DNA from: JAAFHB01 sp963677935
GTDB lineage: Bacteria > Bacteroidota > Bacteroidia > Bacteroidales > Prolixibacteraceae
Assembly: GCA_963677935.2 (NCBI GenBank)
Contig: CAXXEH010000003.1
Span: 3,038,001 to 3,102,000 of the forward strand
DNA: 64,000 nt
Direction of reading: 5' to 3'
Part shown: in pieces, positions 52,208 to 62,870 of the stretch
How the letters are laid out: each line of letters starts with the position of its first letter
Position numbering within the stretch: the stretch's first letter is position 1
Notes under the pieces: generated by a model
Told to the model about the DNA's origin: nothing
Databases searched by the model: none
The model's input: only the letters and a program-made list of their open reading frames with translations
Position numbers and translations under genes: made by a program

Positions 52208-55200
52208 AGTTTTCACCTTAATCCCCTTGAGCAGACATAAATAAGCCTCCTCCAGTACCGGTTTTACAAGAATGGCATCTTCCGAAGGTTTCTCCGAAGA
52301 TAAGAACCTAAGTTTAATATTTTCTCCATCCCTCATATGATGTACTACCCTGTCTTTTGCAGGGAATGAATCAAAGTCGCGGGCTGCTATGGTGTATTGC
52401 CAGACCAACCCTTCAGCAAGTTTCACCATATTGGCCGGATTCCCGGCGTAATGTAGCTCTCCACGATTGACCACTGCCACCTGGTTGCAGGAGCTGGAGA
52501 TATCTTCGATGATATGGGTCGAGAAAATGACTACCCGTTCGCGGCTCAGTTCAACCAACAGGTTTCTGAACCTGATCCTTTCGCGTGGATCGAGTCCGGC
52601 TGTAGGCTCATCGACAACAAGAATACGAGGAAGATGAAGCAAAATCTGGGCAATACCGATACGTTGTTTCATCCCTCCCGAATAGCCACCAATCTTATCG
52701 TCCTTACGATCCCAAAGGTGAACTGATGATAGTACATATTCGATACGTGTAGCACGTTCAATAGGATTGGTCAACCCTTTTAAAATTCCCTGATAATCGA
52801 GGAACTCATAGGCTGACATATTTTCGTAAGATCCAAATTCCTGTGGCAGATAACCGATCAGTCCCTGCAATTCTTCCCTTTTCTCTTGTGTATCAATCCC
52901 ATTAATCCAGACTTTACCGTAACTCTGCTCATAAATACCGCAGATCACACGCATCATGGTCGATTTACCGGCGCCGTTCGGACCAAGTAATCCAATCATT
53001 CCTGTCTCAATTTCAAGCGATACCCCTTTAAGCGCTTTGAAAGCATCCCGTTTACGGCCAATCAATGGCATCTGCTCTACTAATTTGAAGAAGAAGCGGC
53101 GTGAACCTGCAAAACGTCCCTGAAGTCGCTCAATATTAATGTTCTTCACATAAAGCATCTCAGCGGTCATTTGAACCGAAAGTGCAAAATACCACAATAT
53201 GGCAATCATGATTACCGAACCAAGTGATTTCCACTCAATATAGAAAAGTACCAGGAAAATCAACGGGATGATCCAGTAAATAAAGGAGTAGCCCCCATCT
53301 GCTAATTTGACACACCATTTTTTGGAATCCCGGTCTCCCTTATATTGAAGGTATTCTTTCACCGGACCCCATAGGTATAAGGTAAAGAAGAATATCATAT
53401 GGGCCAAGATAAACATGTAGAGTCCATTCTTCAGATAGGCGAACGTAAAATAGCACATGAATCCAAGTATGGGTAACTCCCACACAAAGTCATCAAAATC
53501 TTTCCAACTGTGATAATATTTTATTTGACCAGCCCTTTCCCGAATGTTACGGTTGCCGATCCACTCCCGCTGGAAACGACTACCCCAATCGTATATCTTA
53601 ACAAGATTCTGAACCGTGATATGGATTGGTTCGTTCGGATCAATTACAGTCTCCGTTGCTTTACGCAGACTATTCATAATAAACCAGGTAGAACCGGGAA
53701 CCACCAGAAAAATAGCGATCATGTCGAGCATTTGCCATAAGAAAGCGTCCACTCGGGTATAAATAAGGAAGATCCCTAATACAAGGAGTACCATTTGTAT
53801 AATCCTGGTCCTGAGAGAGAGACCTTTCATCCAGATAATTGCATTTTCGAGGCCGAAATAGAAGGTTGGAATAAAAATGAGCGTCAGCAGTGTGCTCATA
53901 CTTAGGCCACCAATGACGGTAATGGCAAACGGAGCACCAATTGCCCCAACATATTCATTGTCGCCCATTGCAAGGGGGAACATTGCCACCACTGTTACAA
54001 TAGCTGTAATCAGGATTGGGCGGATTCGCGACATCCCCGCCAGGATCAACGCCCGTTCGGTTCTGAACCCCCTCTTCCTTAAAATATTGGTATAGTCGAT
54101 CAGAATGATTCCGTTATTCACTACGATACCGATCAGAATGATGAACCCGATGAGTGTATTGGCGCTAAAGAGTGAATTCCCGGTAAGAATTAGTGCAACA
54201 AATGATCCTATTGCTGCAAGCGGAATCGAGAACATCAGTACAAATGGTGTGGAAATCGATTCGAATACAGAGGCAAGAATCATAAAGATCAGTATAAAGG
54301 CAGCAAGGATGAGGAAGTAAAAATCTTTCAGTTCATCCTCTTCATGAATTACCTGTACGGCAACTCCGGCGGGCAATTTATACCCTTCGACCACTTTATC
54401 CACCTCCTGACGATAGGAAGCGAGTAAATCCTTCGAATCCTGTGCAGCAGAAACAAACGAGTAGGTCACTTCGATCTGCTTTTCCCTGTTTACCCGCGTG
54501 ATATTGGCATAACCGGTCGAATAAACGATCTCACTAATATTCTGAAGCTCGTGTAATCCACCCTTAGAATCGGGTATCGACAGGGTGCGAAGATCATAAA
54601 TTGTTCGTGGTTTCTTTTGCTGCTCCAGGGTTGTTCCAAGTTTCGGCATCTCCTTGATCAGGATGTCGTACTCATCGGTTCCCTGTTTAAACTGGATGTT
54701 GGTGTTAATCTCCTTGCTAAACGAGTTAAGTTCACCCGCAATATTTGCCAGAGAGATATCATACTCACTCATGACCAACGGGTGGAAACGGAGGTGCACT
54801 TCGGGCCGGTTGTCGGAATAACTTACGCGAACCCGGTTCATCGACTCAAGTGATTCGAGAAAATACTGAAGGTCGCCCGCAACATTTTTCATCACGTCAA
54901 AATCCTGACCTTTGATTAAAATCCGTTCCTGGTTGGACCCTACCCCTAATAATTTCATCATATTTCCGGTACCCCCGCTACTCTGACGGGCGCCACTTCC
55001 TCCACTACTGCCTGAGCCACCCGAACTGGAGGTGGTTTCGGATGCATCACTAATATCGATTACAGCTCCGGCGATGTTTTCAACCCTTTTCTGTACATCT
55101 TCCCTGATCTGGGCGATGGTCCGCTTACTTGTTTTCTTGAAATCCTCTTTCAATAAAACATTTACTGTGGCGCTTTCAACCTGTACATTGCTTGTGATAT

Positions 55201-56965
55201 CCTCTTTTTCAGGTATCGTGTCAATCCGGCTTTCAATTTGAGTCACTATTTTATCCGTAGCTTCAATAGTGGCCCCTACAGGCATAGTAACACTGATCCT
55301 GAAGGCATTGGTTTCTACCTGCTGCAGATTGTTCATGCTCACAGCGAGGCAGAGAAAGATGGTGACAAAGAAAAAAATCAGCACTCCAACAATGGTTTGA
55401 GCCGGTTTGCGAAGCGAGTATTTCATGAGCATCACATAGGCCTGAACCAACTTGTTTCTCGTTGACACCACGTTAAAACTGAGGTGTTCGCTCCCTTTTC
55501 GCTTGAGGAATGAGAAGGCCATCATCGGAACAAGCAGCGTTGCCACAAACAGGGAGATGGAAAGGGTCGAGATAATGGATACGCCAACGTTTTTACCGAT
55601 TAATGTAATCAGAAAATTGTCGGAGAAGATGAACGGGAGAAAGACGGTTACCGTGGTGAGGGTTGAAGCAAAGACAGAGCGCCACACTTCGGTGGTCCCC
55701 TGAACCACCGATTCCCTCGGAGATTTCCCCATCCCCCGAAGCCGGTAAATATTCTCCAGCACCACAACGCTATTATCGAGCAGCATCCCCACAGCGAGCG
55801 CCATTCCCACCAGCGTTAAACTGTTGATAGAGATATCAGCACCATAGAAAAAATTAAATGCCGTAAGAACCGAGATCGGAATCGCCAAAGCAATAATGGA
55901 GACCAGTTGAAAATTCTTAAGAAATATCCAAAGCACCATAATTGCCAGAAGGCCACCCACCAATGCCAGTTCACCGATCTGATTAAGATTCTTCTCCATG
56001 GTATCGGCAGCATTATTCTGCACCTTGATCTGAATATCCTTGGATGCAAGGGTCTCATTCAACTTTGCAATTACCGCCAGGGTATTGTGCGATAAATCGA
56101 TCAGATTCGACTGGGCATCGTTTACAAGAGTTATTGAGACTGCATTTTTCCCATTCACACGCGAGTAGGAGGTCTCTTCCTTGGTTCCGAAATAGACCTT
56201 AGCAACATCTTTGAGTAAGATAGGACCTGTGGCAATCACCAGATTACTAATCTCCTTAAGATCATCAAATTCAGAGGTGACCTGCACAAAATACTCTTTA
56301 TTTGCCTCGTAAACATTTCCGGCAAAGGCTCTGGACTTGTAATTCTGCGTTATTTTGTTTCTGATCGTGGCAGCAGTAATGTGATAAGCTTCGCAAACAT
56401 CCATGTCGAGTTGAATCTCGACCGACTTCTCGCGACCGCCAAAAATGTTGACACCAGCAATACCGTCGATATTTTCGAGCTCAGCCTTGATTTTAAGATC
56501 CGTTACATTCCTCACCCGGTCTACGCCACCTCCCCCAAGAACCTGGAGCTGCATAAACTGATTTTTCATCTGATTGAGGTCAACTTTCACAACCGTAACC
56601 TTAAACTGTTCGGGAAGCGAAGCTTTTATCTCATCAACTTTCTCCTGAACCTTTAGATAGGTATATTTAAAATTGACGTTTTTATTAAACTCAACCATGA
56701 TAGATCCTCGTCGTGACTCGGCTGTGGACTCCATGTTTTCGATCCCCTGAAGAGTACCGATTGCCCCTTCAAGGGGGACGATCGCCTGACTTTCCATGTA
56801 TTTCGGATCAACCTCCAGCTGACTGGAAATCTGCACATAGAGCATCGGAAGTTCAGCATTTGGGAATAGTTCCATGGAGAGATTTTTCCACGAAAAATAT
56901 CCCATCATACTTAACCCGAAGAAAAGCATGCTGATTAAAACCTTTCTGTTTATAATAAAATTCAT
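52205..56965 (-). CDS. RND efflux transporter fused to an ABC ATPase
   Basis: One uninterrupted 1586-residue chain. Residues 1-1035 are a full RND permease: TM1 plus porter domain (MELFPNAELPMLYVQIS), TM2-6 with LVGMALAVGMLLDNSVVVLENIYR, a second half with IGFIILIGIVVNNGIILIDYTN. A Gly/Ser-rich segment occurs at about 645-670. Residues 1040-1265 hold about six further membrane segments. Residues 1290-1586 form an ABC ATPase: Walker A GLLGPNGAGKSTMMRV, signature YSGGMKQRIGIAQ, Walker B ILVVDEPTAGLD. Third gene after tolC on the minus strand, with adaptor and first RND pump before it. Confidence 0.88.
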   Translation of the reverse strand: MNFIINRKVLISMLFFGLSMMGYFSWKNLSMELFPNAELPMLYVQISSQLEVDPKYMESQAIVPLEGAIGTLQGIENMESTAESRRGSIMVEFNKNVNFKYTYLKVQEKVDEIKASLPEQFKVTVVKVDLNQMKNQFMQLQVLGGGGVDRVRNVTDLKIKAELENIDGIAGVNIFGGREKSVEIQLDMDVCEAYHITAATIRNKITQNYKSRAFAGNVYEANKEYFVQVTSEFDDLKEISNLVIATGPILLKDVAKVYFGTKEETSYSRVNGKNAVSITLVNDAQSNLIDLSHNTLAVIAKLNETLASKDIQIKVQNNAADTMEKNLNQIGELALVGGLLAIMVLWIFLKNFQLVSIIALAIPISVLTAFNFFYGADISINSLTLVGMALAVGMLLDNSVVVLENIYRLRGMGKSPRESVVQGTTEVWRSVFASTLTTVTVFLPFIFSDNFLITLIGKNVGVSIISTLSISLFVATLLVPMMAFSFLKRKGSEHLSFNVVSTRNKLVQAYVMLMKYSLRKPAQTIVGVLIFFFVTIFLCLAVSMNNLQQVETNAFRISVTMPVGATIEATDKIVTQIESRIDTIPEKEDITSNVQVESATVNVLLKEDFKKTSKRTIAQIREDVQKRVENIAGAVIDISDASETTSSSGGSGSSGGSGARQSSGGTGNMMKLLGVGSNQERILIKGQDFDVMKNVAGDLQYFLESLESMNRVRVSYSDNRPEVHLRFHPLVMSEYDISLANIAGELNSFSKEINTNIQFKQGTDEYDILIKEMPKLGTTLEQQKKPRTIYDLRTLSIPDSKGGLHELQNISEIVYSTGYANITRVNREKQIEVTYSFVSAAQDSKDLLASYRQEVDKVVEGYKLPAGVAVQVIHEEDELKDFYFLILAAFILIFMILASVFESISTPFVLMFSIPLAAIGSFVALILTGNSLFSANTLIGFIILIGIVVNNGIILIDYTNILRKRGFRTERALILAGMSRIRPILITAIVTVVAMFPLAMGDNEYVGAIGAPFAITVIGGLSMSTLLTLIFIPTFYFGLENAIIWMKGLSLRTRIIQMVLLVLGIFLIYTRVDAFLWQMLDMIAIFLVVPGSTWFIMNSLRKATETVIDPNEPIHITVQNLVKIYDWGSRFQREWIGNRNIRERAGQIKYYHSWKDFDDFVWELPILGFMCYFTFAYLKNGLYMFILAHMIFFFTLYLWGPVKEYLQYKGDRDSKKWCVKLADGGYSFIYWIIPLIFLVLFYIEWKSLGSVIMIAILWYFALSVQMTAEMLYVKNINIERLQGRFAGSRRFFFKLVEQMPLIGRKRDAFKALKGVSLEIETGMIGLLGPNGAGKSTMMRVICGIYEQSYGKVWINGIDTQEKREELQGLIGYLPQEFGSYENMSAYEFLDYQGILKGLTNPIERATRIEYVLSSVHLWDRKDDKIGGYSGGMKQRIGIAQILLHLPRILVVDEPTAGLDPRERIRFRNLLVELSRERVVIFSTHIIEDISSSCNQVAVVNRGELHYAGNPANMVKLAEGLVWQYTIAARDFDSFPAKDRVVHHMRDGENIKLRFLSSEKPSEDAILVKPVLEEAYLCLLKGIKVKT

Positions 56966-57005
56966 TTATGAATATTTTATTTTTTATTGATTGCCTCTCC
57001 TGACG

Positions 57006-60000
57006 CTACTCCTCGTGTTTCAATGGCTTGTTACTTGTCATCAAATCATATACGCAAGGGATCACCAAAAGTGTAAGTAAGGTGCTGGTTATCATACCAC
57101 CAATCACAGCATAGGCCATTGGAGAACGGAGTGAAGCGCTCTCTCCAAACCCGATGGTCAAAGGAATTAATGCAATTACAGTGATGATACTGGTCATCAG
57201 AATTGGTCTTAACCGCTGCTGGCTCCCTAAAGAGATTGCAAGCCGTTTTTCCATGCCTATCATTCTCAGCTGATTAATCCGGTCGATCAGGATGATTGAA
57301 TCGTTCACAGCGATCCCGCCAAGCATAATGATACCGATCAGCGCCATAATATTAAAGGTTTGGCCCAACAGGAAGAACAGGATAATCGTTCCAACGATGG
57401 CAAATGGGATGGTCAAAAGTACGATCAACGGGTGGACCAACGACTCAAACTGACTTGCCATTACCATGTAAACGAGTATAATTGAGAGCAACAGCGCAAA
57501 TCGGAGATTGCTCATCGACTCCTGCCGTTTTTGCTCTTCACCGGCAATCTTTATCGAATAGTCGGCAGGCAGAATCATTGGGGCAATTTTCGCCTGAACA
57601 GCAGCAACTATTTTGTCAAGCGCTTTATCTTTGTCTAACTCAGCCATCACCTTTCCGATCCGGCTTTGATTTCTGCGGTAGATCTCGGTTGGGGCAATCG
57701 ACTGGTCAATTTTAGCCACTTCGTAAAGTCTGATCACCGAAGTTCCGTTTTTGATGATCATGTCGCCCAAGGCTGCAACACCAATTTTGGGAACATGAAT
57801 GGTGATATCGCGCAGTTCGCCATCTTTATCCATCTGCCCGGCACTTTGTCCTTTCAGTTTGGCGGTTACCTGACTCACGATATCTGTCACAGCCAGGCTG
57901 TAGGAGCCAGCCCTGAACCGGTCAACAACAACATTGATCTCGGGATAACCTCCCTCCACGTTGGTCTGAAAATTATATAATCCAGGAATATCTTTAATTG
58001 AAGCCTCAACCTCTTTGGTGATTTTCCTGATTTCGTCAAGGTCGGTACCCCGCACTTCAACAACAACAGGGGCATCCTGGGTTCCAAGAATACTCTGCAA
58101 AGCTGTTTCATCCTGGGTAAAAGTAACTTCGAACTGCGGGTTTTCGGCATACCATTTTGCTACTGCCGAAATGACCTGCGAAGCGACATATTTCCCCTTT
58201 GGCTTAAGTATCACCTTTATATCGGCAGTGTTCTCCCCTTCATAGACGGCAGTTGCTGAGGTAGAGGTTCCCGTTGATGGACCAATCTTGGAATAGACCG
58301 ATTGAATATCGTCGCCCAATAGCTCTTTAAGCATTTTCTCCATAGAGGCTATTGCGGAGGATGTTCGTTCGAGGGATGTCCCTTCGGCCATTTTTACATT
58401 AATATTAAACTCCTTGCTGTCGGTTTTAGGCATAAATTCACTCCCAATATAGGGAACCAGCAGAAACGACAATCCCATCAGTACAAACGAAACGATTGTA
58501 ATGATCCAGCCGTGGGGTAACAACCTGGAAATAAAATTTCCGTACCCGGCGAACTTTGCCCCTCTGGGAACCTGTAACGCTTTCTTCTTAAAAAACTGAT
58601 GATACAACATCGGAATGAGGAAAATCGCCACAAACAGGGAAGAGAAGTGAGAGAATGCAACAGTCCAGGCCTGATCTTTAAAAAGTTCGCCCGATGCACC
58701 ATGCATATATACGATTGGCAGGAACACAACAATTGAGGTAAGTGTTGAGGAGGTGATTGCTCCTCCCACTTCAGCTGTACCCACGATGGCTGCCTCCTTG
58801 GCCGACATCCCAAGTTCGTGATTACGGAAAATATTCTCCATTACGACAATGGCATTATCCACCAACATTCCCGCCCCGAGCGCAAGCCCTCCAAGGGTCA
58901 TGATATTCAATGTTAAATCATTGAAATACATCAAATTGAATGTTGCGATAATTGAAATCGGTATAGCCAGACTCACAATTAAAGTGGTCCCAATGCGTCG
59001 CAGGAAAATAAATAGTACCAGGATAGCCAATAAAACTCCGATAATCATCGTATTCTGAACCTCGTCAATAGCGGTGCGGATAAAATTACCCTGGTTGGTG
59101 ACAATTGAAAATTTGTAGCCCGGTAGCGCCTTGGTAATACTGACAAGCGCTTTCTGAATATCCTCAACCGCTTTCACGGTATTGTACCTTGTCTCTTTAA
59201 AGATGGAGAGGGCGAGACACCGTTCTCCGTTGATCCTTACAATATTAACCGGTTCTTTATTGGCGAAGCTGATTGTTGCAACATCACGCAGATAGGTTGC
59301 CGATTTTTCACTGTTGGTATTGCCAGAAATGGTCGATTTATATCCGATAATCAGATTTTCGAAATCCTCCTTCTGTTGCAACAGACTAACCCCTTTCACA
59401 ACATACTGAAGACCTGTTTCGGAGATTGTTCCACCCGAAATACTGCGGTTAAAAGCTTGAATTTTAGCAGAGAGCTGATCAACAGTAATATTAAACGATT
59501 CAAGTTTGTAGGGGTCAGTATCAATCCGAACCTCATTCTCCTCAATACCCGAAAGCTCCACCTCAGCAATTCCTTCGAGCCGGACCAATTCGTTTCGGAT
59601 ATAATTCACCGCTACCTTTCTCAACTCATTCATATCTGTAATCGACTCATGCGAAAGTCCAACGATTACGACCGGAAGGGTGTTAGGATCGTGCTGGGTA
59701 ATGGTAAGTGCATCTATCTGAGAATTTTGGGAATAGCTGGTCAACGCTTTCTGCAGGTCGAGGAAAGCTTCATCCATATCCTTACTCCAGGCATATTCAA
59801 CGGTAACCTGTGCAGAACCCGTCCTGGTCACAGAGGAAACCTCTACTACTCCGCTCTGCCGGATAGCTACCGCCTCAATTTTTTCGACGAACAATTTCTC
59901 CATCTCTTCAGGAGGCCGTTCACCCGATTTTATCTCAACAAAAACCCTTGGGGAGGTAAGGTCAGGGAAAAGGTCAATCCCTAATTTCTGGTAAGATATT

Positions 60001-60086
60001 ACTCCCAGGAGTAAGATCCCCAGTATGGCCATTAACACAGTTACAGGGTAATTGACTGCAAAAGAAGTCAGTTTTTTCATTCGCAA
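57006..60086 (-). CDS. RND efflux transporter, inner-membrane pump
   Basis: 1026 residues, the usual RND size. N-terminal TM1 (SFAVNYPVTVLMAILGILLLGVISY) and FPDLTSPRVFVEIKSGERPPEEME; TM4 region LGGLALGAGMLVDNAIVVMENIFRN with the proton-relay Asp; GIIMLGGIAVNDSIILIDRINQLR in the second half. It pumps substrates out through the periplasmic adaptor and TolC encoded just upstream. 40 bases separate it from the RND-ABC fusion gene, so both pumps may share one adaptor and one TolC or form a hetero-oligomer. Confidence 0.93.
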   Translation of the reverse strand: MRMKKLTSFAVNYPVTVLMAILGILLLGVISYQKLGIDLFPDLTSPRVFVEIKSGERPPEEMEKLFVEKIEAVAIRQSGVVEVSSVTRTGSAQVTVEYAWSKDMDEAFLDLQKALTSYSQNSQIDALTITQHDPNTLPVVIVGLSHESITDMNELRKVAVNYIRNELVRLEGIAEVELSGIEENEVRIDTDPYKLESFNITVDQLSAKIQAFNRSISGGTISETGLQYVVKGVSLLQQKEDFENLIIGYKSTISGNTNSEKSATYLRDVATISFANKEPVNIVRINGERCLALSIFKETRYNTVKAVEDIQKALVSITKALPGYKFSIVTNQGNFIRTAIDEVQNTMIIGVLLAILVLFIFLRRIGTTLIVSLAIPISIIATFNLMYFNDLTLNIMTLGGLALGAGMLVDNAIVVMENIFRNHELGMSAKEAAIVGTAEVGGAITSSTLTSIVVFLPIVYMHGASGELFKDQAWTVAFSHFSSLFVAIFLIPMLYHQFFKKKALQVPRGAKFAGYGNFISRLLPHGWIITIVSFVLMGLSFLLVPYIGSEFMPKTDSKEFNINVKMAEGTSLERTSSAIASMEKMLKELLGDDIQSVYSKIGPSTGTSTSATAVYEGENTADIKVILKPKGKYVASQVISAVAKWYAENPQFEVTFTQDETALQSILGTQDAPVVVEVRGTDLDEIRKITKEVEASIKDIPGLYNFQTNVEGGYPEINVVVDRFRAGSYSLAVTDIVSQVTAKLKGQSAGQMDKDGELRDITIHVPKIGVAALGDMIIKNGTSVIRLYEVAKIDQSIAPTEIYRRNQSRIGKVMAELDKDKALDKIVAAVQAKIAPMILPADYSIKIAGEEQKRQESMSNLRFALLLSIILVYMVMASQFESLVHPLIVLLTIPFAIVGTIILFFLLGQTFNIMALIGIIMLGGIAVNDSIILIDRINQLRMIGMEKRLAISLGSQQRLRPILMTSIITVIALIPLTIGFGESASLRSPMAYAVIGGMITSTLLTLLVIPCVYDLMTSNKPLKHEE

Positions 60087-60269
60087 TTGTTTATTAAATT
60101 CATTGATATTCAGTACATCGACTAAATAGTATCCTTAATATTTTTCAACAGGTAAGGCTGATAAGCTGAAGGCTATAAATGGTTTAGTGTTGCCTTTACT
60201 TTCGAAATGGCAACCCTCATTATTCTCCTGGTCCTAAAAGCCTTAGGACGGACAAGCTAATCGCCCGAA

Positions 60270-61343
60270 TTATTGATTGATAATCTTGACCTTAGAGTTA
60301 TTCCTAAGTGTTTCAAATCCTTTAGTCACCACTCGTTCGTTCTTCTTTAAACCTTCAATGACCTCAATCGATGTTTCGTTTTCGAGTCCTGTTGTGATAA
60401 TTCGTTCTTTGACAGCGCCTTTTTCAACAATAAACACAGTTTTTCCCCTGTTGCCCGAGATGATAATCTCCTTTGAAATTACAATTGTACTGTCGCGTCT
60501 GGCCACTTCGATATCTGCTTTTACAAACATACCAGGGCGAAGTTTCAATTCAGGGTTATCGATGACCACTTTCCCCTTAAAAGTCCGGGTTTCAGTGCTA
60601 ACCACCGGTGAGAGTTCATTAATTTTTGCTTTTAGGGTATCTTTGGGTAAGGTGTAATTGGTAATTGCAACTTCCTGACCTACATTAATGGTTGTGATGT
60701 TTTTTTCGGGTAAGTTTATTTCCATCAATAATTTACTGTAATCCATAAGGGTAACGATTGCAGTACTTGCATTGATACGTGTTCCACCCGTAACCTGCGG
60801 CAGATCGACAATTGCGCCGCGAAAAGGGGCTACGACCTCCATTTTTGCCAGTTGGATTTTGGCATTCTCATAATCGGTGTTAGCCTGAGCCAGGGATACT
60901 TCTGAATTTTTCAGTTCCCGTAAGGTGACACCCCCTTTTTCATAGAGCGATTTTTGCTTTTGGTTTTCGAGTTCCGAGATATCGAGGTTCAGCTTTTTTG
61001 TAGCGATGGCGATGCTATTCTGAGTTTCGGGATTTTCAAGCCGCACAATGACCTGCCCCTTTTCCACGATATCACCCAGTTTAAAATCTCCACCTGTTTT
61101 TGGATTTTTTGCAAGGTGGTAAATCCCGGCCATTTCGCTGTTAAGGGTAACCTGACTTGCCGCAGTTGCTGTTCCGGTTGTGCTGATATACTGAACAATA
61201 GGTTTTTTCATGACATCTGTTACGGATACCGGAATAGCAATATCGTTATTCATCTGACTCCCCTGGTTTCCACATGCGGCCATAAACGGTATGATTACTA
61301 CCAATACCCACTTGCTGCTTTTTGTCAATTTAAATTTCATCAT
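60270..61343 (-). CDS. RND periplasmic adaptor (HlyD/MFP family) lipoprotein
   Basis: 357 residues. Lipobox FMAACGNQ (Cys about residue 25). Biotinyl-lipoyl-like halves VILNSEMAGIYHL..GDIVEKGQVIVRLENPETQ and VVAPFRGAIVDLPQVTGGTRINAS surround a coiled-coil hairpin (KLNLDISELENQKQKSLYEKGGVTLRELKNSEVSLAQANTDYENAKIQL). C-terminal barrel: RPGMFVKADIEVARRDSTIVI. It links the RND pump to TolC. A 183-base spacer without a gene follows before the pump gene. Confidence 0.92.
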   Translation of the reverse strand: MMKFKLTKSSKWVLVVIIPFMAACGNQGSQMNNDIAIPVSVTDVMKKPIVQYISTTGTATAASQVTLNSEMAGIYHLAKNPKTGGDFKLGDIVEKGQVIVRLENPETQNSIAIATKKLNLDISELENQKQKSLYEKGGVTLRELKNSEVSLAQANTDYENAKIQLAKMEVVAPFRGAIVDLPQVTGGTRINASTAIVTLMDYSKLLMEINLPEKNITTINVGQEVAITNYTLPKDTLKAKINELSPVVSTETRTFKGKVVIDNPELKLRPGMFVKADIEVARRDSTIVISKEIIISGNRGKTVFIVEKGAVKERIITTGLENETSIEVIEGLKKNERVVTKGFETLRNNSKVKIINQ

Positions 61344-61361
61344 TTCTATTATTTTGATTGA

Positions 61362-62855
61362 TTATTTCATTTTGCCTTCCTGATACTCTTTTACAAACTT
61401 TTCGGGAACAACAGCCTGATTGGTCGTAAAATCGAATAACGACTGAATCTTCAGGTTGAGTAATTCCACTTTGTAATTGATGAGCGACTGGGCATAGGCC
61501 ATCTTTTTATCTGAAAGCTGAACCTGGAAAAGGTTTAGATCCATACTGGTGAGGTCGCCGTTCTTATATCGCTCAAGATTAATATCATAGGTCAGCTGGG
61601 AGTTTTTCTGGTTCTGAAGCGCAATTTCAATCTGGTTTTTAAGGTTACTCAGATTTCTGACCACCTGACGAATATCAATTTTGATTTGTGTCTCCATGTT
61701 GCTCAGATTCAGTTTTTGCGAATTTATGACCGCCTCCTGTGCCCTGATTTTGGCCTTCCGTTGACCCCAATCGAAAATTGGAACAGTAAAACCCAGGCTA
61801 ACCCGTGGACTTTTTGTCGATTTATCAAAAATGTTTTGCATAGTTGGATCATCGCCTGCCAATCCCATCGATAGCACCATATCTCCCCTGAATTCATTCG
61901 AAGCTTTCACTGTTATCATATCAAACTGCGAAGTTTCGACATTGATCTGTCGTTGCCTTAATTCCATCCGGGAAGCAAGTCCGTGCTCAAGTGCCTTTTT
62001 GCCATCAACATCGATAGGGGTAACCGTCACATCGGTCATCACCGAAATCTCCTCAAAAACATCCATTCCTATGTATTGCTTGAAAATGTCTTTGGCGTTT
62101 TCGAGCGATACCCGTCCCGATTCCACCGCCGACTTGGCGGTTGAAAGGTTCACCTCCGACTGGTACAATTCCTCCTTGGCCGCAAGACCTGCGTCAACTT
62201 TATTTTTGATGATTTCGTGACTTTTTTCAGTATTGGCCAGTTCTTCCTTTTTAATACTCAGACTCATTTGGGCAAGATAGACATTGTAGAAGTACTGTGA
62301 GACATTCTTCTCAAGGGTCAGACGTTGCATCGCGTAACTGAGCATTGCATTCTCGTTGTCAAGTTCCAGGTTTTTAATCTGAAGCTTTGTCCGGTTATAG
62401 GTGAACAATGGCTGGGTAAGACTCAAGTTAAGATTATTGAAAAAGGCCTTATTTTCATTGGTAATTCCGGAAGCATCAGATGTATTCGATTGCCATCCAA
62501 ACTGATTTACAAGCGAGATCTTTCCATCCGTATAAAGGATAGGCTGATCGATTCTGAAGGTACCCGAAGAGGTCATGCTCTCATTGGTGAACCACTGCGA
62601 ATAACGGGTGTCAAATTTTCGGCTGTTACTGTACTCCATGGGGTTCACATTCAACGAAAACTGCGATTTCAGAGCTGCTCTCTGGGCATTGAGGGTCTCA
62701 GTGGTCCTTTCGAGGTTGAACAGTGAACTCTGTAAACTTGGACTCCCTTTGCTGGCCAGGTCCATTGCTTGTTCAAGCGTAATAATTGATTGTGCTTTCA
62801 CCTGAACCAGAAAGAGGGAGAACATCAGTAATAAGAATAATTTTTGTTTCTTCAT
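61362..62855 (-). CDS. TolC-family outer-membrane efflux protein
   Basis: 497 residues. Signal peptide (LFLLLMFSLFLVQVKAQ), then two OEP repeats of long helices: ITLEQAMDLASKGSPSLQSSLFNLERTTETLNAQRAALKSQ and LTLEKNVSQYFYNVYLAQMSLSIKKEELANTEKSHEIIKNKVDAGLAAKEELYQSEVNLSTAKSAVESGR; PRVSLGFTVPIFDWGQRKAKIRAQEAVI in the second. It forms the exit duct of the pump. It starts 15 bases after the M1-peptidase gene stop and ends 18 bases before the adaptor start. Confidence 0.93.
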   Translation of the reverse strand: MKKQKLFLLLMFSLFLVQVKAQSIITLEQAMDLASKGSPSLQSSLFNLERTTETLNAQRAALKSQFSLNVNPMEYSNSRKFDTRYSQWFTNESMTSSGTFRIDQPILYTDGKISLVNQFGWQSNTSDASGITNENKAFFNNLNLSLTQPLFTYNRTKLQIKNLELDNENAMLSYAMQRLTLEKNVSQYFYNVYLAQMSLSIKKEELANTEKSHEIIKNKVDAGLAAKEELYQSEVNLSTAKSAVESGRVSLENAKDIFKQYIGMDVFEEISVMTDVTVTPIDVDGKKALEHGLASRMELRQRQINVETSQFDMITVKASNEFRGDMVLSMGLAGDDPTMQNIFDKSTKSPRVSLGFTVPIFDWGQRKAKIRAQEAVINSQKLNLSNMETQIKIDIRQVVRNLSNLKNQIEIALQNQKNSQLTYDINLERYKNGDLTSMDLNLFQVQLSDKKMAYAQSLINYKVELLNLKIQSLFDFTTNQAVVPEKFVKEYQEGKMK

Positions 62856-62870
62856 TGTTATTGGATTCTG

